Shown piece after piece: positions 23,856 through 32,632 of a DNA stretch of 64,000 nt (position 1 is its first letter; every line of letters begins with the position of its first letter). Source of the DNA: Inhella inkyongensis (lineage in GTDB: Bacteria > Pseudomonadota > Gammaproteobacteria > Burkholderiales > Burkholderiaceae_C); NCBI RefSeq assembly GCF_005952805.1, contig NZ_CP040709.1:2666001-2730000 (forward strand), read 5' to 3'. Made by a program: the position numbers and the translations under genes. The notes beneath the pieces are model-generated. The model was not told where the DNA came from and did not search any database. It saw nothing but the letters and a program-made list of their open reading frames with translations.

Positions 23856-24363
23856 GCGCTGCCTCCGCGGCCGCGCATGCGCGGCCAGCCACCACCCCTT
23901 TGAGATACGCCCGCCGCACCGAGCCGGCCGTGATGGCCGCGGCCACCCCCCGCTCATAGCGCTCGGCCCCGCTCAGGCGTCGCACCCATCCGCGAAAGGG
24001 AATCACCCCTTCGGCCGCACCCCGCAGGGCTTTGCCGGCGGCCTCGTCCACGGCCTCGTTGCCGCGCTCCAGCAGGCTGGGTTTGTCTTTGTTGACGGGC
24101 TGATCCAGGTCGGCGCCCAGCACCGCGTCCAGCGCCGCAATCTCGGCCTGCCACTGCGCGCAGCTGCCAGCTGCATCCAGGGCATAGGGCTGCGCCCGCG
24201 CCGCCAGCAAGGCCGGGGGGATCTCGGCGCGCACCAGATTGAGATCGCTGAACGGGGTCATCACCGCCTGCTGCATCGGGTCCTGGGCCTTGGTGGCGCA
24301 GCCGGCCAGGCCCAGGGCCAGCACGATGACGCTCAGCGCATTCAGCCCTTGAAAGCGTTTCAT
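23842..24363 (-). CDS. lipoprotein of unknown function
   Basis: A 173-aa lipoprotein with the lipobox ALGLAGCATK near residue 20. The body contains AEIAALDAVLGADLDQPVNK and RGWVRRLSGAERYERGVAAA, then AYLKGVVAGRACAAAE. This pattern recurs in small proteobacterial lipoproteins but no function is known to me. It begins at ATG 24363, overlapping the stop of the upstream membrane protein as ATGA. Confidence 0.75.
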   Translation of the reverse strand: MKRFQGLNALSVIVLALGLAGCATKAQDPMQQAVMTPFSDLNLVRAEIPPALLAARAQPYALDAAGSCAQWQAEIAALDAVLGADLDQPVNKDKPSLLERGNEAVDEAAGKALRGAAEGVIPFRGWVRRLSGAERYERGVAAAITAGSVRRAYLKGVVAGRACAAAEAARAPA

Positions 24364-24743
24364 GGGTTCTCTCCCTTTTCGGTCAAAGTCAGGCCGGCGC
24401 GCCGCATCGCCCAGGCCGTCCAAGCCGCCCCGGCCAAATCGGCGCCGCCGAAAATCAGCAGCTGCCAAGGCGCCCAGCCCGCAGCCACCAGACCTGCGCC
24501 CAGCGCCGCGAACATGCAGCGTCCCCACAGCGAGGCGCGGAAAAAGGCCAGCGACTGCGCACGCGCCATGGCCACATAGTAGGAGCCCAGCACCAGCGCC
24601 AGCGAACCGAGCACACGCACCCAGGGGTCGGTGGGCGCCGCCATGCCCAGCGGCAGCAACAAGCCCGCAGGCCACAGCATCAGCAACAGGCCGGCGGCCT
24701 GTGCGTAGTGGCCAAAGGCCTGCACGGTGAGAGCGGGGGACAT
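24360..24743 (-). CDS. small integral membrane protein, four helices
   Basis: A 127-aa hydrophobic protein with four predicted helices, starting AAGLLLMLWPAGLLLPLGMA, then VLGSLALVLGSYYVAMARA, CMFAALGAGLVAAGW and LIFGGADLAGAAWTAWAM. It is first in the five-gene cluster and couples to the lipoprotein gene. Family not recognised. Confidence 0.7.
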   Translation of the reverse strand: MSPALTVQAFGHYAQAAGLLLMLWPAGLLLPLGMAAPTDPWVRVLGSLALVLGSYYVAMARAQSLAFFRASLWGRCMFAALGAGLVAAGWAPWQLLIFGGADLAGAAWTAWAMRRAGLTLTEKGENP

Positions 24744-24876
24744 GAAGAACTCCGACGGTTGGGTTGCGCACTTTAGGCGCTATGCCGTTGTTTCGCCGGG
24801 GGGCGATGAGCCCGCTATGCTCGCGGCCCTTCAGGATTCCCTGCGCCGCGCGCTTGCACCGCGACGGTCACTGCCC

Positions 24877-25938
24877 ATGATTGCATCGCTGTTGGCCCGT
24901 GCTGGCCTGATCACCGCCCTCGCCCTGACCCTGCTGGCTCCAGATCACAGCCTGGCAGCACCGGCCAAGAAGAGCAGCAAGACGAGTGCCGTCACCAAGA
25001 AGAAGACCACCGCCAAACCGGCGCCCAAGGTCAAGCCGGGCGCGGTGGCTGCGGCCATTGCGTCGGGTGCCGCCGTGAACCTGCCCAGCCGCTCCCCGGC
25101 CGAGGTGCTCTCAGGCGCGCCCGAGGAAGCCTGGCGCAACCCGGCGCCCGAGAACCTGGTGCTGATGGAATTGCAAACTGGCGCCGCCCCAGCCCAGGTG
25201 TTGATGGAGCTGGCCCCGCGCTTTGCGCCGGCTCACGCCAGCAACATCCGCGCGCTGGTGCGCGGCGGATACTTTGACGGCCTGGCGGTGCTGCGCGTGC
25301 AGGACAACTTCGTCACCCAATGGGGCGACCCCACCGAGGGCGAGGGCGCGCGCGCCCTGCCCGCCGGCGCCAGCGCAAAACTGCCCGCCGAGTTCAGCAC
25401 CGCGCTCACCCCCCTGCCCTTCACCCCCCTGGCCGAGACCGATGGCTGGGCACCGGGCAACGGCTTTGTCGATGGCTTCCCGGTGGCGGTGGATCGTGAG
25501 AAGAACAAGGCCTGGATCGCGCACTGCTATGGCGTGATTGGCGCCGGGCGCGGCAGCGAGGCCGATTCCAGCAACGGCAGCTCGCTCTATGCAGTGATCG
25601 GCCAGGCACCGCGTGCGCTGGACCTGAACATCACCACGGTGGCACGCGTGCTCAAGGGCATCGAACACCTGGCCGCCCTGCCACGCGGCAGCGGGCAGAT
25701 GGGTTTTTATGGCGCCGGCGAGACCCGCACCCCCATCCTGCGCACCCGTCTGCTGGCCGATATGCCCGAGGCCGAGCGCCCCAGCGTCAAGGTGCTGCGC
25801 GATGACCATCCGGTCTGGAACGACTGGGTGGCCGCACGCCGCAACCGCAGCGGCTGGTTTGTGCACAACCCAGGCCGCGTGGACCTGTGCAGCACCACAC
25901 CGCCGGTGCGCATCACCGGCCTGGAGGCCAAGCCTTGA
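24877..25938 (+). CDS. periplasmic cyclophilin-type peptidylprolyl isomerase
   Basis: A 353-aa protein. ATG 24877 opens a signal peptide (LITALALTLLAPDHSLAAPA), followed by a Lys/Ala linker. The cyclophilin-like domain shows FAPAHASNIRALVRGGYFDG, LRVQDNFVTQWGDP and, at its end, TRVLRDD-like loops; the region with GFVDGFPVAVDREKNKAW is an insertion longer than in small cyclophilins. It is divergent from the 24360 membrane protein and couples by TTGA to the hydrolase gene. Confidence 0.8.
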   Translation: MIASLLARAGLITALALTLLAPDHSLAAPAKKSSKTSAVTKKKTTAKPAPKVKPGAVAAAIASGAAVNLPSRSPAEVLSGAPEEAWRNPAPENLVLMELQTGAAPAQVLMELAPRFAPAHASNIRALVRGGYFDGLAVLRVQDNFVTQWGDPTEGEGARALPAGASAKLPAEFSTALTPLPFTPLAETDGWAPGNGFVDGFPVAVDREKNKAWIAHCYGVIGAGRGSEADSSNGSSLYAVIGQAPRALDLNITTVARVLKGIEHLAALPRGSGQMGFYGAGETRTPILRTRLLADMPEAERPSVKVLRDDHPVWNDWVAARRNRSGWFVHNPGRVDLCSTTPPVRITGLEAKP

Positions 25939-26930
25939 AGGCCCTCATCCAGGCCTGGTTGCTGCGTGCCCTGGGCCTGCTGCTGCTGGTCCTGGGTCTG
26001 AGCTTCGCAGCCTTTCGAGCGCCGGACCGCAGCCTGGAATCGCTGGTGCAGCGCTGGGCCCCGCCGCCCTCGCAGTTCATCGAACTCAAGCTGGCGGACA
26101 AGCCGCAGCTGACCCATCTGCGCGACGAAGGCCCACGCCTGGACCCCCTGCCGATCGTGCTGATCCACGGCACCAGCGACAGCCTGCACAGCTGGGACGC
26201 CTGGACGCGTGAGCTCAGCAAGACCCGCCGCGTGATCCGCATGGACCTGCCGGGCTTTGGCCTGACCGGCCCGGCCGTGAGCGGGGATTACCGGATCGGC
26301 GCCTATGTGGACTTCATGGCGGCGCTGTTCAAAGAGCTGAAGCTGAACCGCGTGCTGCTGGCCGGCAATTCGCTGGGCGGAGAAGTGGCCTGGATGACGG
26401 CCGCGCGCCTGCCCGAGCAGGTGGCCGGCCTGGTGCTGCTGGATCCGGCCGGACTGCCCTTCGAACCCGAAGTGCTGCCGCTCGGCTTCAAGACCAGCGC
26501 CTTCACTCCCACGGCCTGGCTGGGCCGCTTCCTGCTGCCGCGCCCCATGGTGCGCGCCAGTGTTGAGGCCGTGTATGGCGATCCCAACCGCGTCAGCGCG
26601 GCCGAGGTCGATCGCTTCTTTGAGCTGACCCTGCGCGAAGGCAACCGCGCCGCGCTCAGCGCCCGCATCCAGGCCTTCATTCAGGAAGCCCATGGCCCGC
26701 TTTACACCCAGACTTGGCCCCAGGTGCGCACCCCCACCCTGCTGATCTGGGGCGAACGCGACCGCCTGATCCCACCGGCCACCGCCAAGCTGTACCAGTC
26801 CACCCGCCACCCCGAGGCCGAGCCCGCCGAGCTCATCGTGCTGCCGGGCCTAGGCCATGTGCCCCATGTTGAAGACCCGCAGGCCGCTCTCAAGGCCGCG
26901 CGCCCCTTCATTGACCGTGTTTCGAAGTAA
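25935..26930 (+). CDS. membrane-anchored alpha/beta hydrolase
   Basis: A 331-aa hydrolase with an N-terminal membrane helix (LLRALGLLLLVLGLSFAAF). The oxyanion motif IVLIHGTSDSLHSWD, nucleophile elbow AGNSLGGEVAW (Ser), acid region WGERDRLIPP and catalytic His in LPGLGHVPHVEDP are all present. The TTG start overlaps the isomerase stop as TTGA. Substrate is unknown. Confidence 0.85.
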   Translation: MKALIQAWLLRALGLLLLVLGLSFAAFRAPDRSLESLVQRWAPPPSQFIELKLADKPQLTHLRDEGPRLDPLPIVLIHGTSDSLHSWDAWTRELSKTRRVIRMDLPGFGLTGPAVSGDYRIGAYVDFMAALFKELKLNRVLLAGNSLGGEVAWMTAARLPEQVAGLVLLDPAGLPFEPEVLPLGFKTSAFTPTAWLGRFLLPRPMVRASVEAVYGDPNRVSAAEVDRFFELTLREGNRAALSARIQAFIQEAHGPLYTQTWPQVRTPTLLIWGERDRLIPPATAKLYQSTRHPEAEPAELIVLPGLGHVPHVEDPQAALKAARPFIDRVSK

Positions 26931-26942
26931 GTCCGTCTCGAA

Positions 26943-27701
26943 GTGAATCCGTCCACGCTGAACATCTCCACCTACCGCTTTGTGGCTCTACCCGATGCGG
27001 CTGACCTGGTACCCCTGCTCAAGGCGCGTGCTGAAAGCCTGGCGCTCAAGGGTACGGTGCTGGTGGCGGAAGAGGGCATCAACCTCTTTCTGGCGGGCGC
27101 ACCCGAGGCGGTCCGCCAATGGGTGGCTCAGCTGGAAACCGATGAGCGCTTTGCCGCCATGGCCCCCAAAGAGAGCTGGAGCGAGCACCAGCCCTTCAAG
27201 CGGCTGAAAGTCAAGCTCAAGCGCGAAATCATCCGCATGGACCGGCCCACCATCCGCCCCGACCGCAGCCCGCGCGCGCCCGCCCTACCCGCCGCGACGC
27301 TCAAACGCTGGTTGGACCAGGGCCACGATGACGCCGGTCGCCCCATCAAAGTGCTGGACACGCGCAATGCCTTCGAGGTGGATGCGGGCGCCTTCGAGCA
27401 CTGCGTGGACTGGCGCATCCACAAGTTCACCGAATTCCCCGCCGCCCTGGCCGAGCACGGCGCCGAGCTGCAGGGCCAGACCGTGGTGAGCTACTGCACC
27501 GGCGGCATCCGCTGCGAAAAGGCGGCCCTGCTGCTGCAGGAAGAGCTGGGCCCCGAAGCCAGGGTCTACCAGCTAGAGGGCGGCATCCTGAAGTACTTCG
27601 AGGAAGTTGGCGGCGCCCACTACCGTGGGCATTGCTTTGTGTTTGACGAACGCGAGTTGCTGGACCCCGGCCTGCAGGCTGCGGGCCCGACTTCGAACTG
27701 A
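26943..27701 (+). CDS. trhO: tRNA uridine(34) hydroxylase / rhodanese-domain protein
   Basis: A 252-aa protein of the TrhO (YceA) family, which hydroxylates U34 of tRNA using oxygen. The N-terminal acylphosphatase-like part has LKGTVLVAEEGINLFLAG, the middle has FKRLKVKLKREIIRMD, and the rhodanese domain has the active-site loop YCTGGIRCEKAA. It starts with GTG 12 bp after the hydrolase gene. Confidence 0.92.
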   Translation: MNPSTLNISTYRFVALPDAADLVPLLKARAESLALKGTVLVAEEGINLFLAGAPEAVRQWVAQLETDERFAAMAPKESWSEHQPFKRLKVKLKREIIRMDRPTIRPDRSPRAPALPAATLKRWLDQGHDDAGRPIKVLDTRNAFEVDAGAFEHCVDWRIHKFTEFPAALAEHGAELQGQTVVSYCTGGIRCEKAALLLQEELGPEARVYQLEGGILKYFEEVGGAHYRGHCFVFDERELLDPGLQAAGPTSN

Positions 27702-27711
27702 AAGGAACGCG

Positions 27712-28500
27712 ATGTCCGTCCTATCCCGTCGATGCCTGCTTGCCGCCCTGCTGCTCGGTGCAGGTCTTGCACAGGTCAGTAGCCACGCCCAGACCCCCAA
27801 GAAGCTGCGCATCGGCGTGGAAGGCGCCTATCCGCCTTTCAGCGAAGTGGGGCCCGATGGCCAGATCAAGGGCTTTGAGATCGACCTAGCGCGCCAGTGG
27901 TGCGCCCACATGAAACGCGAGTGCGAGCTGGTGAAGACCGACTTCGACGGCCTGATCCCGGCGCTGCAGGCGCGCAAGATCGACGCCATCGTGGCCTCGC
28001 TGTCCATCACGCCCGAGCGCAAAAAGGCCATCGCCTTCAGCCGCCCCTATTACTCCACACCGCAGACCTTCCTGGCCAAAGCAGGTACGCCGGCCGATAT
28101 CAGCCCCGCCGCGCTCAAGGGCAAGAAGATCGGTGTGCAGTCGGCCACCATCAACGAGGCCTATGTGAACGCGCTCTACAGCAGCAGTGTGATCACCCGC
28201 TACGCCACGCAGGATCAGGCCTATCTGGAACTCAAGACCGGCCGCATCGACTACTCGCTGGTGGACAAGTCCGCCGCGCTGGCCTTCACGCAGTCGCCGG
28301 CCGGCCAAGGCATCAGCACCGTGGGCCCCGAGCTGCGTGACCGCCGCTACTTCGGCGACGGCGTGGGGGTGGGCGTGCGCAAGGCCGACGCGGCGCAACT
28401 GGGCGCGGCCTTCAGCGCCGCCATCGCGGCCGGCCAGGCCGACGGCAGCTTCAAAGCCCTGGCGGCCAAGTATTTCCCCTACGACATTTCGCCACCCTGA
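27712..28500 (+). CDS. polar amino-acid ABC transporter substrate-binding protein
   Basis: A 262-aa periplasmic binding protein with a signal peptide (CLLAALLLGAGLAQVSSHAQ) and the family-3 signatures LRIGVEGAYPPFSEV, GFEIDLARQWCAHMKREC and KTDFDGLIPALQARKIDAIV. It resembles lysine/arginine/ornithine or histidine binders. An AAAGGA site precedes ATG 27712. It is a close paralog of the next gene; ligand differences cannot be told from sequence. Confidence 0.9.
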   Translation: MSVLSRRCLLAALLLGAGLAQVSSHAQTPKKLRIGVEGAYPPFSEVGPDGQIKGFEIDLARQWCAHMKRECELVKTDFDGLIPALQARKIDAIVASLSITPERKKAIAFSRPYYSTPQTFLAKAGTPADISPAALKGKKIGVQSATINEAYVNALYSSSVITRYATQDQAYLELKTGRIDYSLVDKSAALAFTQSPAGQGISTVGPELRDRRYFGDGVGVGVRKADAAQLGAAFSAAIAAGQADGSFKALAAKYFPYDISPP

Positions 28501-28616
28501 GTCCGCGAAAGCGGCACCGCTGGCGTTAAGGTGCGCCTTTTCAGCCTCTCGGTGGCGACGCTCTCAGGGCCCGCCGCCACCGCATGACCCGCTCGGCCCC
28601 ATCTAGAGGATTCAGC

Positions 28617-29408
28617 ATGCTCCGTCGCACCCTGGCCGCATTGGCCGCCGCCCTGCTGGCCACCGCCATCGCCCCGGCCGCCGCTCAAGGCACCGCAGGC
28701 AAGAAGCTCCGCATCGGCGTCGAGGGCGCCTACCCTCCCTTCAGCGAAGTCGACGCCAAGGGCGAGCTCAAGGGCTTTGAGATCGACCTGGCCCGCGCCT
28801 GGTGCGCCCAGATGAAGCGCGAATGCGAACTGGTGAAAACCGACTTCGACGGCCTGATCCCCGCCCTGCAGGCCAAGAAGATCGACGCCATCGTCGCCTC
28901 GATGTCCATCACCGACGACCGCAAGAAGGCCATCGCCTTCAGCAAGACCTATCTGGCAGCACCCGCCATCTTTGTGGCCAAGTCCGGCACCAAGGGCGAT
29001 GTGAGCCCGGCCGCGCTCAAGGGCAAGAAGATCGGTGTGCAGTCGGCCACCACCTTTGAAACCTATGCCGCCGCCGTCTACAAGGACAGCACTCTGGTGC
29101 GCTACCAAACCCAGGACCAGATCTATCTGGAACTGAAGGCCGGCCGCGTGGACTACACCCTGGTGGACAAGTACGCGGTGGACAGCTTCTTGAAGTCCGA
29201 TGCCGGCAAAGGCATGGCCTTCGTGGGCGCCGACATCGACGACGAAAAGTATTTCGGCGTCGGCATCGGCATCGGTCTGCGCAAGGCCGATGAAAAGACC
29301 CTGGGTGCGGCGCTCAATGCCGCCATCGATGGCGTGTTCGCCAGCGGCGAGTACAAGAAGCTGTCCAGCAAGTACTTCGCCTACGACGTCGCCCCGAAGA
29401 AGAAGTAA
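28617..29408 (+). CDS. second, paralogous amino-acid substrate-binding protein
   Basis: A 263-aa protein with a signal peptide (LAALAAALLATAIAPAAAQ) and the same core blocks as its neighbour (LRIGVEGAYPPFSEV, KTDFDGLIPALQAKKIDAIV). The mature parts are clearly recent paralogs with differences around YLAAPAIFVAKSGTKGDVSP. An AGAGGA site lies before ATG 28617. The 116 bp between the two genes hold no obvious gene or strong terminator. Confidence 0.9.
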   Translation: MLRRTLAALAAALLATAIAPAAAQGTAGKKLRIGVEGAYPPFSEVDAKGELKGFEIDLARAWCAQMKRECELVKTDFDGLIPALQAKKIDAIVASMSITDDRKKAIAFSKTYLAAPAIFVAKSGTKGDVSPAALKGKKIGVQSATTFETYAAAVYKDSTLVRYQTQDQIYLELKAGRVDYTLVDKYAVDSFLKSDAGKGMAFVGADIDDEKYFGVGIGIGLRKADEKTLGAALNAAIDGVFASGEYKKLSSKYFAYDVAPKKK

Positions 29409-29426
29409 GAGGGAAAGGTCGGCCCC

Positions 29427-30116
29427 ATGCTCCATGGTTTTCTACCCAGCCTGCTGCAAGGCGCCCTGCTCACATTGGGCGTAGCCCTGCTCTCGCTGAT
29501 CGTGGCCATGGTGCTCGGGCTGATCGGTTGCTTTGCCAAGCTGAGCCGCCAGCGCTGGTTGCGCTGGCCGGCCCAGTGGTACACCACGGTGATCCGTGGC
29601 GTGCCCGACCTGGTGCTGGTGCTGCTGGTGTTTTACGGCGGCCAGGTGCTGGTCAACGACCTGGCCACCTGGCTGGGCTATGAGGACTACATCGACGTCG
29701 ACCCCTTCGTGGCTGGCGTGCTCACCATTGGCTTCATCTTCGGTGCCTACCTCACCGAGGCCTTCCGGGGCGCCTACCTGGCGGTGCCACCGGGCCAGCG
29801 CGAGGCCGGACTGGCCTTCGGCATGAGCCCCTGGCAGGTCAGCTGGCGCATCCAGCTGCCGCAGATGATGCGGCACGCCCTGCCGGGCGTGAGCAACAAC
29901 TGGCTGGTGCTGATCAAGAGCACGGCCATCGTCTCTGTGATCGGCCTCAACGACCTGATGAAGCGCGGCAGCGATGCTGCCGGCGCCACCAAAGAGCCCT
30001 TCGTCTTCTTTCTGGCCGTGGGCTTGATCTATCTGGCCTTTACCACCCTGAGCGAGCTGGTCTTCAACTGGGCCGAGAAGAAGCTGGCCATCGGCGTGCG
30101 CCGGGGGGTTTTGTGA
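29427..30116 (+). CDS. amino-acid ABC transporter permease, HisQ type
   Basis: A 229-aa inner-membrane permease with five or so helices and the EAA loop TEAFRGAYLAVPPGQREAGL, then AFGMSPWQVSWRIQLPQMMR. The KSTAIVSVIGLNDLMKRG segment is typical of HisQ/ArtQ proteins. It follows the second binding protein by 18 bp and touches the next permease (TGATG). Confidence 0.92.
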   Translation: MLHGFLPSLLQGALLTLGVALLSLIVAMVLGLIGCFAKLSRQRWLRWPAQWYTTVIRGVPDLVLVLLVFYGGQVLVNDLATWLGYEDYIDVDPFVAGVLTIGFIFGAYLTEAFRGAYLAVPPGQREAGLAFGMSPWQVSWRIQLPQMMRHALPGVSNNWLVLIKSTAIVSVIGLNDLMKRGSDAAGATKEPFVFFLAVGLIYLAFTTLSELVFNWAEKKLAIGVRRGVL

Positions 30117-30805
30117 TGCAAGGCTGGCAGACCATCATCGAAAACCTACCGCTGTTCTTCAGTGGCGCCTGGGTCACGCTGCAGCTGCTGGCGATTTCGC
30201 TGGCACTGGGCCTCGTGATGGCGGTGCCCTTAGGGGTCTTGCGCGCCCTGCCCAGCCCCTGGCTCAACCGCCCGGTGTGGCTCTACACCTATGTGTTCCG
30301 CGGCACCCCGATGCTGGTGCAGCTTTTCATCCTCTATTACGGCCTGGGACAGTTCGAGGCCGTGCGCCAGAGCTTTGCCTGGACCTGGCTGCAGGAGCCC
30401 TGGTTCTGTGCCTGCCTGGCCTTTGTGCTGAATACCGGGGCCTACACCACCGAGATCATTGCCGGCGCCATCAAGGCCCTGCCAGCTGGCGAGATCGAGG
30501 CCGCCAAGGCATACGGCATGGGGCGTGCCACGCTGATGCGGCGCATCGTGCTGCCCGCCGCCCTGCGCCGCGCCCTGCCCGCCTACGGCAACGAGGCCAT
30601 CTTCATGCTGCACGGCACCTCGATCGCGATGCTGGTCACGATTGCCGACGTGACCGGCGTGGCCAAGCGCATCTACGCCACGCACTACATCCCCTTCGAG
30701 GCCTACATCACGGCGGGCTGTTTCTACTTCGCGATGACGCTCTGCCTGGTGGGCCTGTTCCGCTGGGCCGAGAACCGCTACCTCAAGCCGCTGCTGCCGC
30801 GCTAA
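30116..30805 (+). CDS. amino-acid ABC transporter permease, HisM type
   Basis: A 229-aa permease partner with FRGTPMLVQLFILYYGLGQF and the EAA loop TEIIAGAIKALPAGEIEAAK, then AYGMGRATLMRRIVLPAALR. It begins at ATG 30116, sharing bases with the HisQ-type stop. The expected ATPase gene does not follow: the next gene is on the other strand and its end overlaps this one by 23 bp. Confidence 0.92.
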   Translation: MQGWQTIIENLPLFFSGAWVTLQLLAISLALGLVMAVPLGVLRALPSPWLNRPVWLYTYVFRGTPMLVQLFILYYGLGQFEAVRQSFAWTWLQEPWFCACLAFVLNTGAYTTEIIAGAIKALPAGEIEAAKAYGMGRATLMRRIVLPAALRRALPAYGNEAIFMLHGTSIAMLVTIADVTGVAKRIYATHYIPFEAYITAGCFYFAMTLCLVGLFRWAENRYLKPLLPR

Positions 30806-31529
30806 CGCGGCCCAGATCAAACACCAGCACCTCGGCGCCAAGGCCGCCGGCCAGCGAGATCGAGGCCACTTGGCCCGCGTCCGGCTCGATCTGCAGCGCA
30901 TCGCCCGCACGCAGGCGCTCGCCGTTGACCGTGAGCTCACCCCGCGCCAGATGGACATAGGCCAAGCGACCCGGGGCCAGGCTCAGGCTGGCGGCTTCCT
31001 CACCGGAGAACTGGCCGGCATAAAGGCGTGCGTCTGAGTTGATGCCCACCAACGCTCCTTCCGGTGCAGCCAGCAGGGTCAAGCGCCCGGCCAACGCAGC
31101 TTCGGGGATGCGTGCCTGCTCGTAACCCGGCGCGCCGCCGCGGCTGCGCGGCAGCAACCAGATCTGCAGCAGATGCACGGGGGCGGCGCTGCGGTTCATC
31201 TCGCTGTGCAGCACGCCGGCACCGGCGCTCATGCGCTGAATCTCGCCCACGCCGATCACGCCGCTCTGCTGGGCCCCGGCTTCGCCGTTCCCCATCGAGT
31301 CCTGGTGCGACAGCTCGCCCGCCAGGATGTAGGTGACGATCTCCATGTCGCGATGGCCATGGCGGCCAAAGCCGCTGTGTGGGGCCACGCGGTCTTCGTT
31401 GATCACACGCAGCACGCCAAAGCCCATGCGCGTGGGCTCATACCAATCACCAAAAGAAAAGCTGTGACGGGCCTGCAGCCAGCCATGGTCGGCGGCACCG
31501 CGTTGCTCGGACCTGAACAGAATTTGCAT
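30783..31529 (-). CDS. pirin family protein
   Basis: A 248-aa bicupin. The metal-binding N-terminal cupin shows HSGFGRHGHRDMEIVTYIL and HSEMNRS; the motif MGFGVLRVINEDRVAP is typical of YhhW-like pirins, some of which are quercetinases. It is divergent from a LysR gene, a frequent arrangement in which the regulator controls the pirin. Confidence 0.9.
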   Translation of the reverse strand: MQILFRSEQRGAADHGWLQARHSFSFGDWYEPTRMGFGVLRVINEDRVAPHSGFGRHGHRDMEIVTYILAGELSHQDSMGNGEAGAQQSGVIGVGEIQRMSAGAGVLHSEMNRSAAPVHLLQIWLLPRSRGGAPGYEQARIPEAALAGRLTLLAAPEGALVGINSDARLYAGQFSGEEAASLSLAPGRLAYVHLARGELTVNGERLRAGDALQIEPDAGQVASISLAGGLGAEVLVFDLGRVSAAAAA

Positions 31530-31591
31530 TCATCGCTCCTAGGGAATGCCCTGACTCTAGGCGGGCAGGCCGGCCTGCGGGAGGAGGCAGG

Positions 31592-32632
31592 ATGGCGACG
31601 TCGTTCAAATCTCCTGAAGCCATGCACATTGCCGACAAGCGCAGCGTCCTGACCCCCGATGCGCTGGCCATGGTGGACGCCATTGCCCGCACCGGCAGCT
31701 TTGCCGGCGCGGCGCGCGAACTGGGCAAGGTGCCCTCGGCCCTGACCTACTCGGTGCGCCAGCTGGAAGAGGCCATGGACGTGCTGCTGTTTGACCGCAG
31801 TGCGCGTCACGCTCAACTCACCGCTGCCGGCCACGAGCTGCTGCGCGAGGGTCGACGCCTCTTGATGGAGTTGGACGCCGTGGCCAATCGCGTCAAGCGC
31901 ATCGCCACCGGCTGGGAAGCCGAACTCACCATCGCGGTGGACGATGCCATTGCGCGCAGCGCGCTGTTCGATTTGATCGAGGCCTTTCAGACTCAGCGCA
32001 TCGAGGCGCCGCCCCATGTGCATGGCAACGGCCTGCAGGACGGCTCCCAGGGGCCGCCCACGCCCCCCGGACCGCCCACGCGGCTGCGCTTTCGCACCGA
32101 GGTCATGTCGGGCACTTGGGAGGCCCTGGTCAGCGGTCAGGCTGATCTGGCCATCGGCACCACGGCCTCGCCGCCAGGCTCCCAGGTGGCCTGCGAGCCC
32201 CTGGGCGAGATGGAGTGGCTGTTCGTGGTGGCGCCGCGCCATCCGCTGGCCGGGCTGGAAGAACCCTTGAGCGCGGCGCAGATCGCCGCCCACCGCATCG
32301 TCACCGTGGGCGACACCGCCCGCCAATTGGAGCCCCGCACCGTCGGCGTGGTGCCAGGGCAGGACGTACTGACCCTGCCCAGCCTGCAGGCCAAGCTGCA
32401 GGCGCAGTTGCGGGGTTTAGGCTGCGGTTGGTTGCCCGAACCCCTGGTGCGTGAGGCCTTGGCGCGCGGCCTCCTGGTGGCCAAGGCCACCCAGGAGCTG
32501 CGCCGCAGCCAGTTCCACTATGCCTGGCGCAGCAATGGCGCGCCGCCTGGTAAGGCGCTGAGCTGGTGGCTCAATCAGCTTCGCAGCGCGGCCACACGTA
32601 GCGCGCTGCTGGAGCAGCACCTATACGCGTAG
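31592..32632 (+). CDS. LysR-type transcriptional regulator
   Basis: A 346-aa regulator. The HTH lies at about residues 30-60 (SFAGAARELGKVPSALTYSV, then RQLEEAMDVLLFDRS) and is followed by the linker helix and effector domain. The effector part has an unusual Gly/Pro-rich insert, NGLQDGSQGPPTPPGPPTR, near residue 150. The ATG at 31592 has GGGAGGAGG upstream. It probably controls the divergent pirin gene. Confidence 0.9.
   Translation: MATSFKSPEAMHIADKRSVLTPDALAMVDAIARTGSFAGAARELGKVPSALTYSVRQLEEAMDVLLFDRSARHAQLTAAGHELLREGRRLLMELDAVANRVKRIATGWEAELTIAVDDAIARSALFDLIEAFQTQRIEAPPHVHGNGLQDGSQGPPTPPGPPTRLRFRTEVMSGTWEALVSGQADLAIGTTASPPGSQVACEPLGEMEWLFVVAPRHPLAGLEEPLSAAQIAAHRIVTVGDTARQLEPRTVGVVPGQDVLTLPSLQAKLQAQLRGLGCGWLPEPLVREALARGLLVAKATQELRRSQFHYAWRSNGAPPGKALSWWLNQLRSAATRSALLEQHLYA

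Noticed and set aside
28501..28616. Possible riboswitch between the two binding-protein genes
   Set aside because: Small GC hairpins only; no known aptamer core can be recognised.
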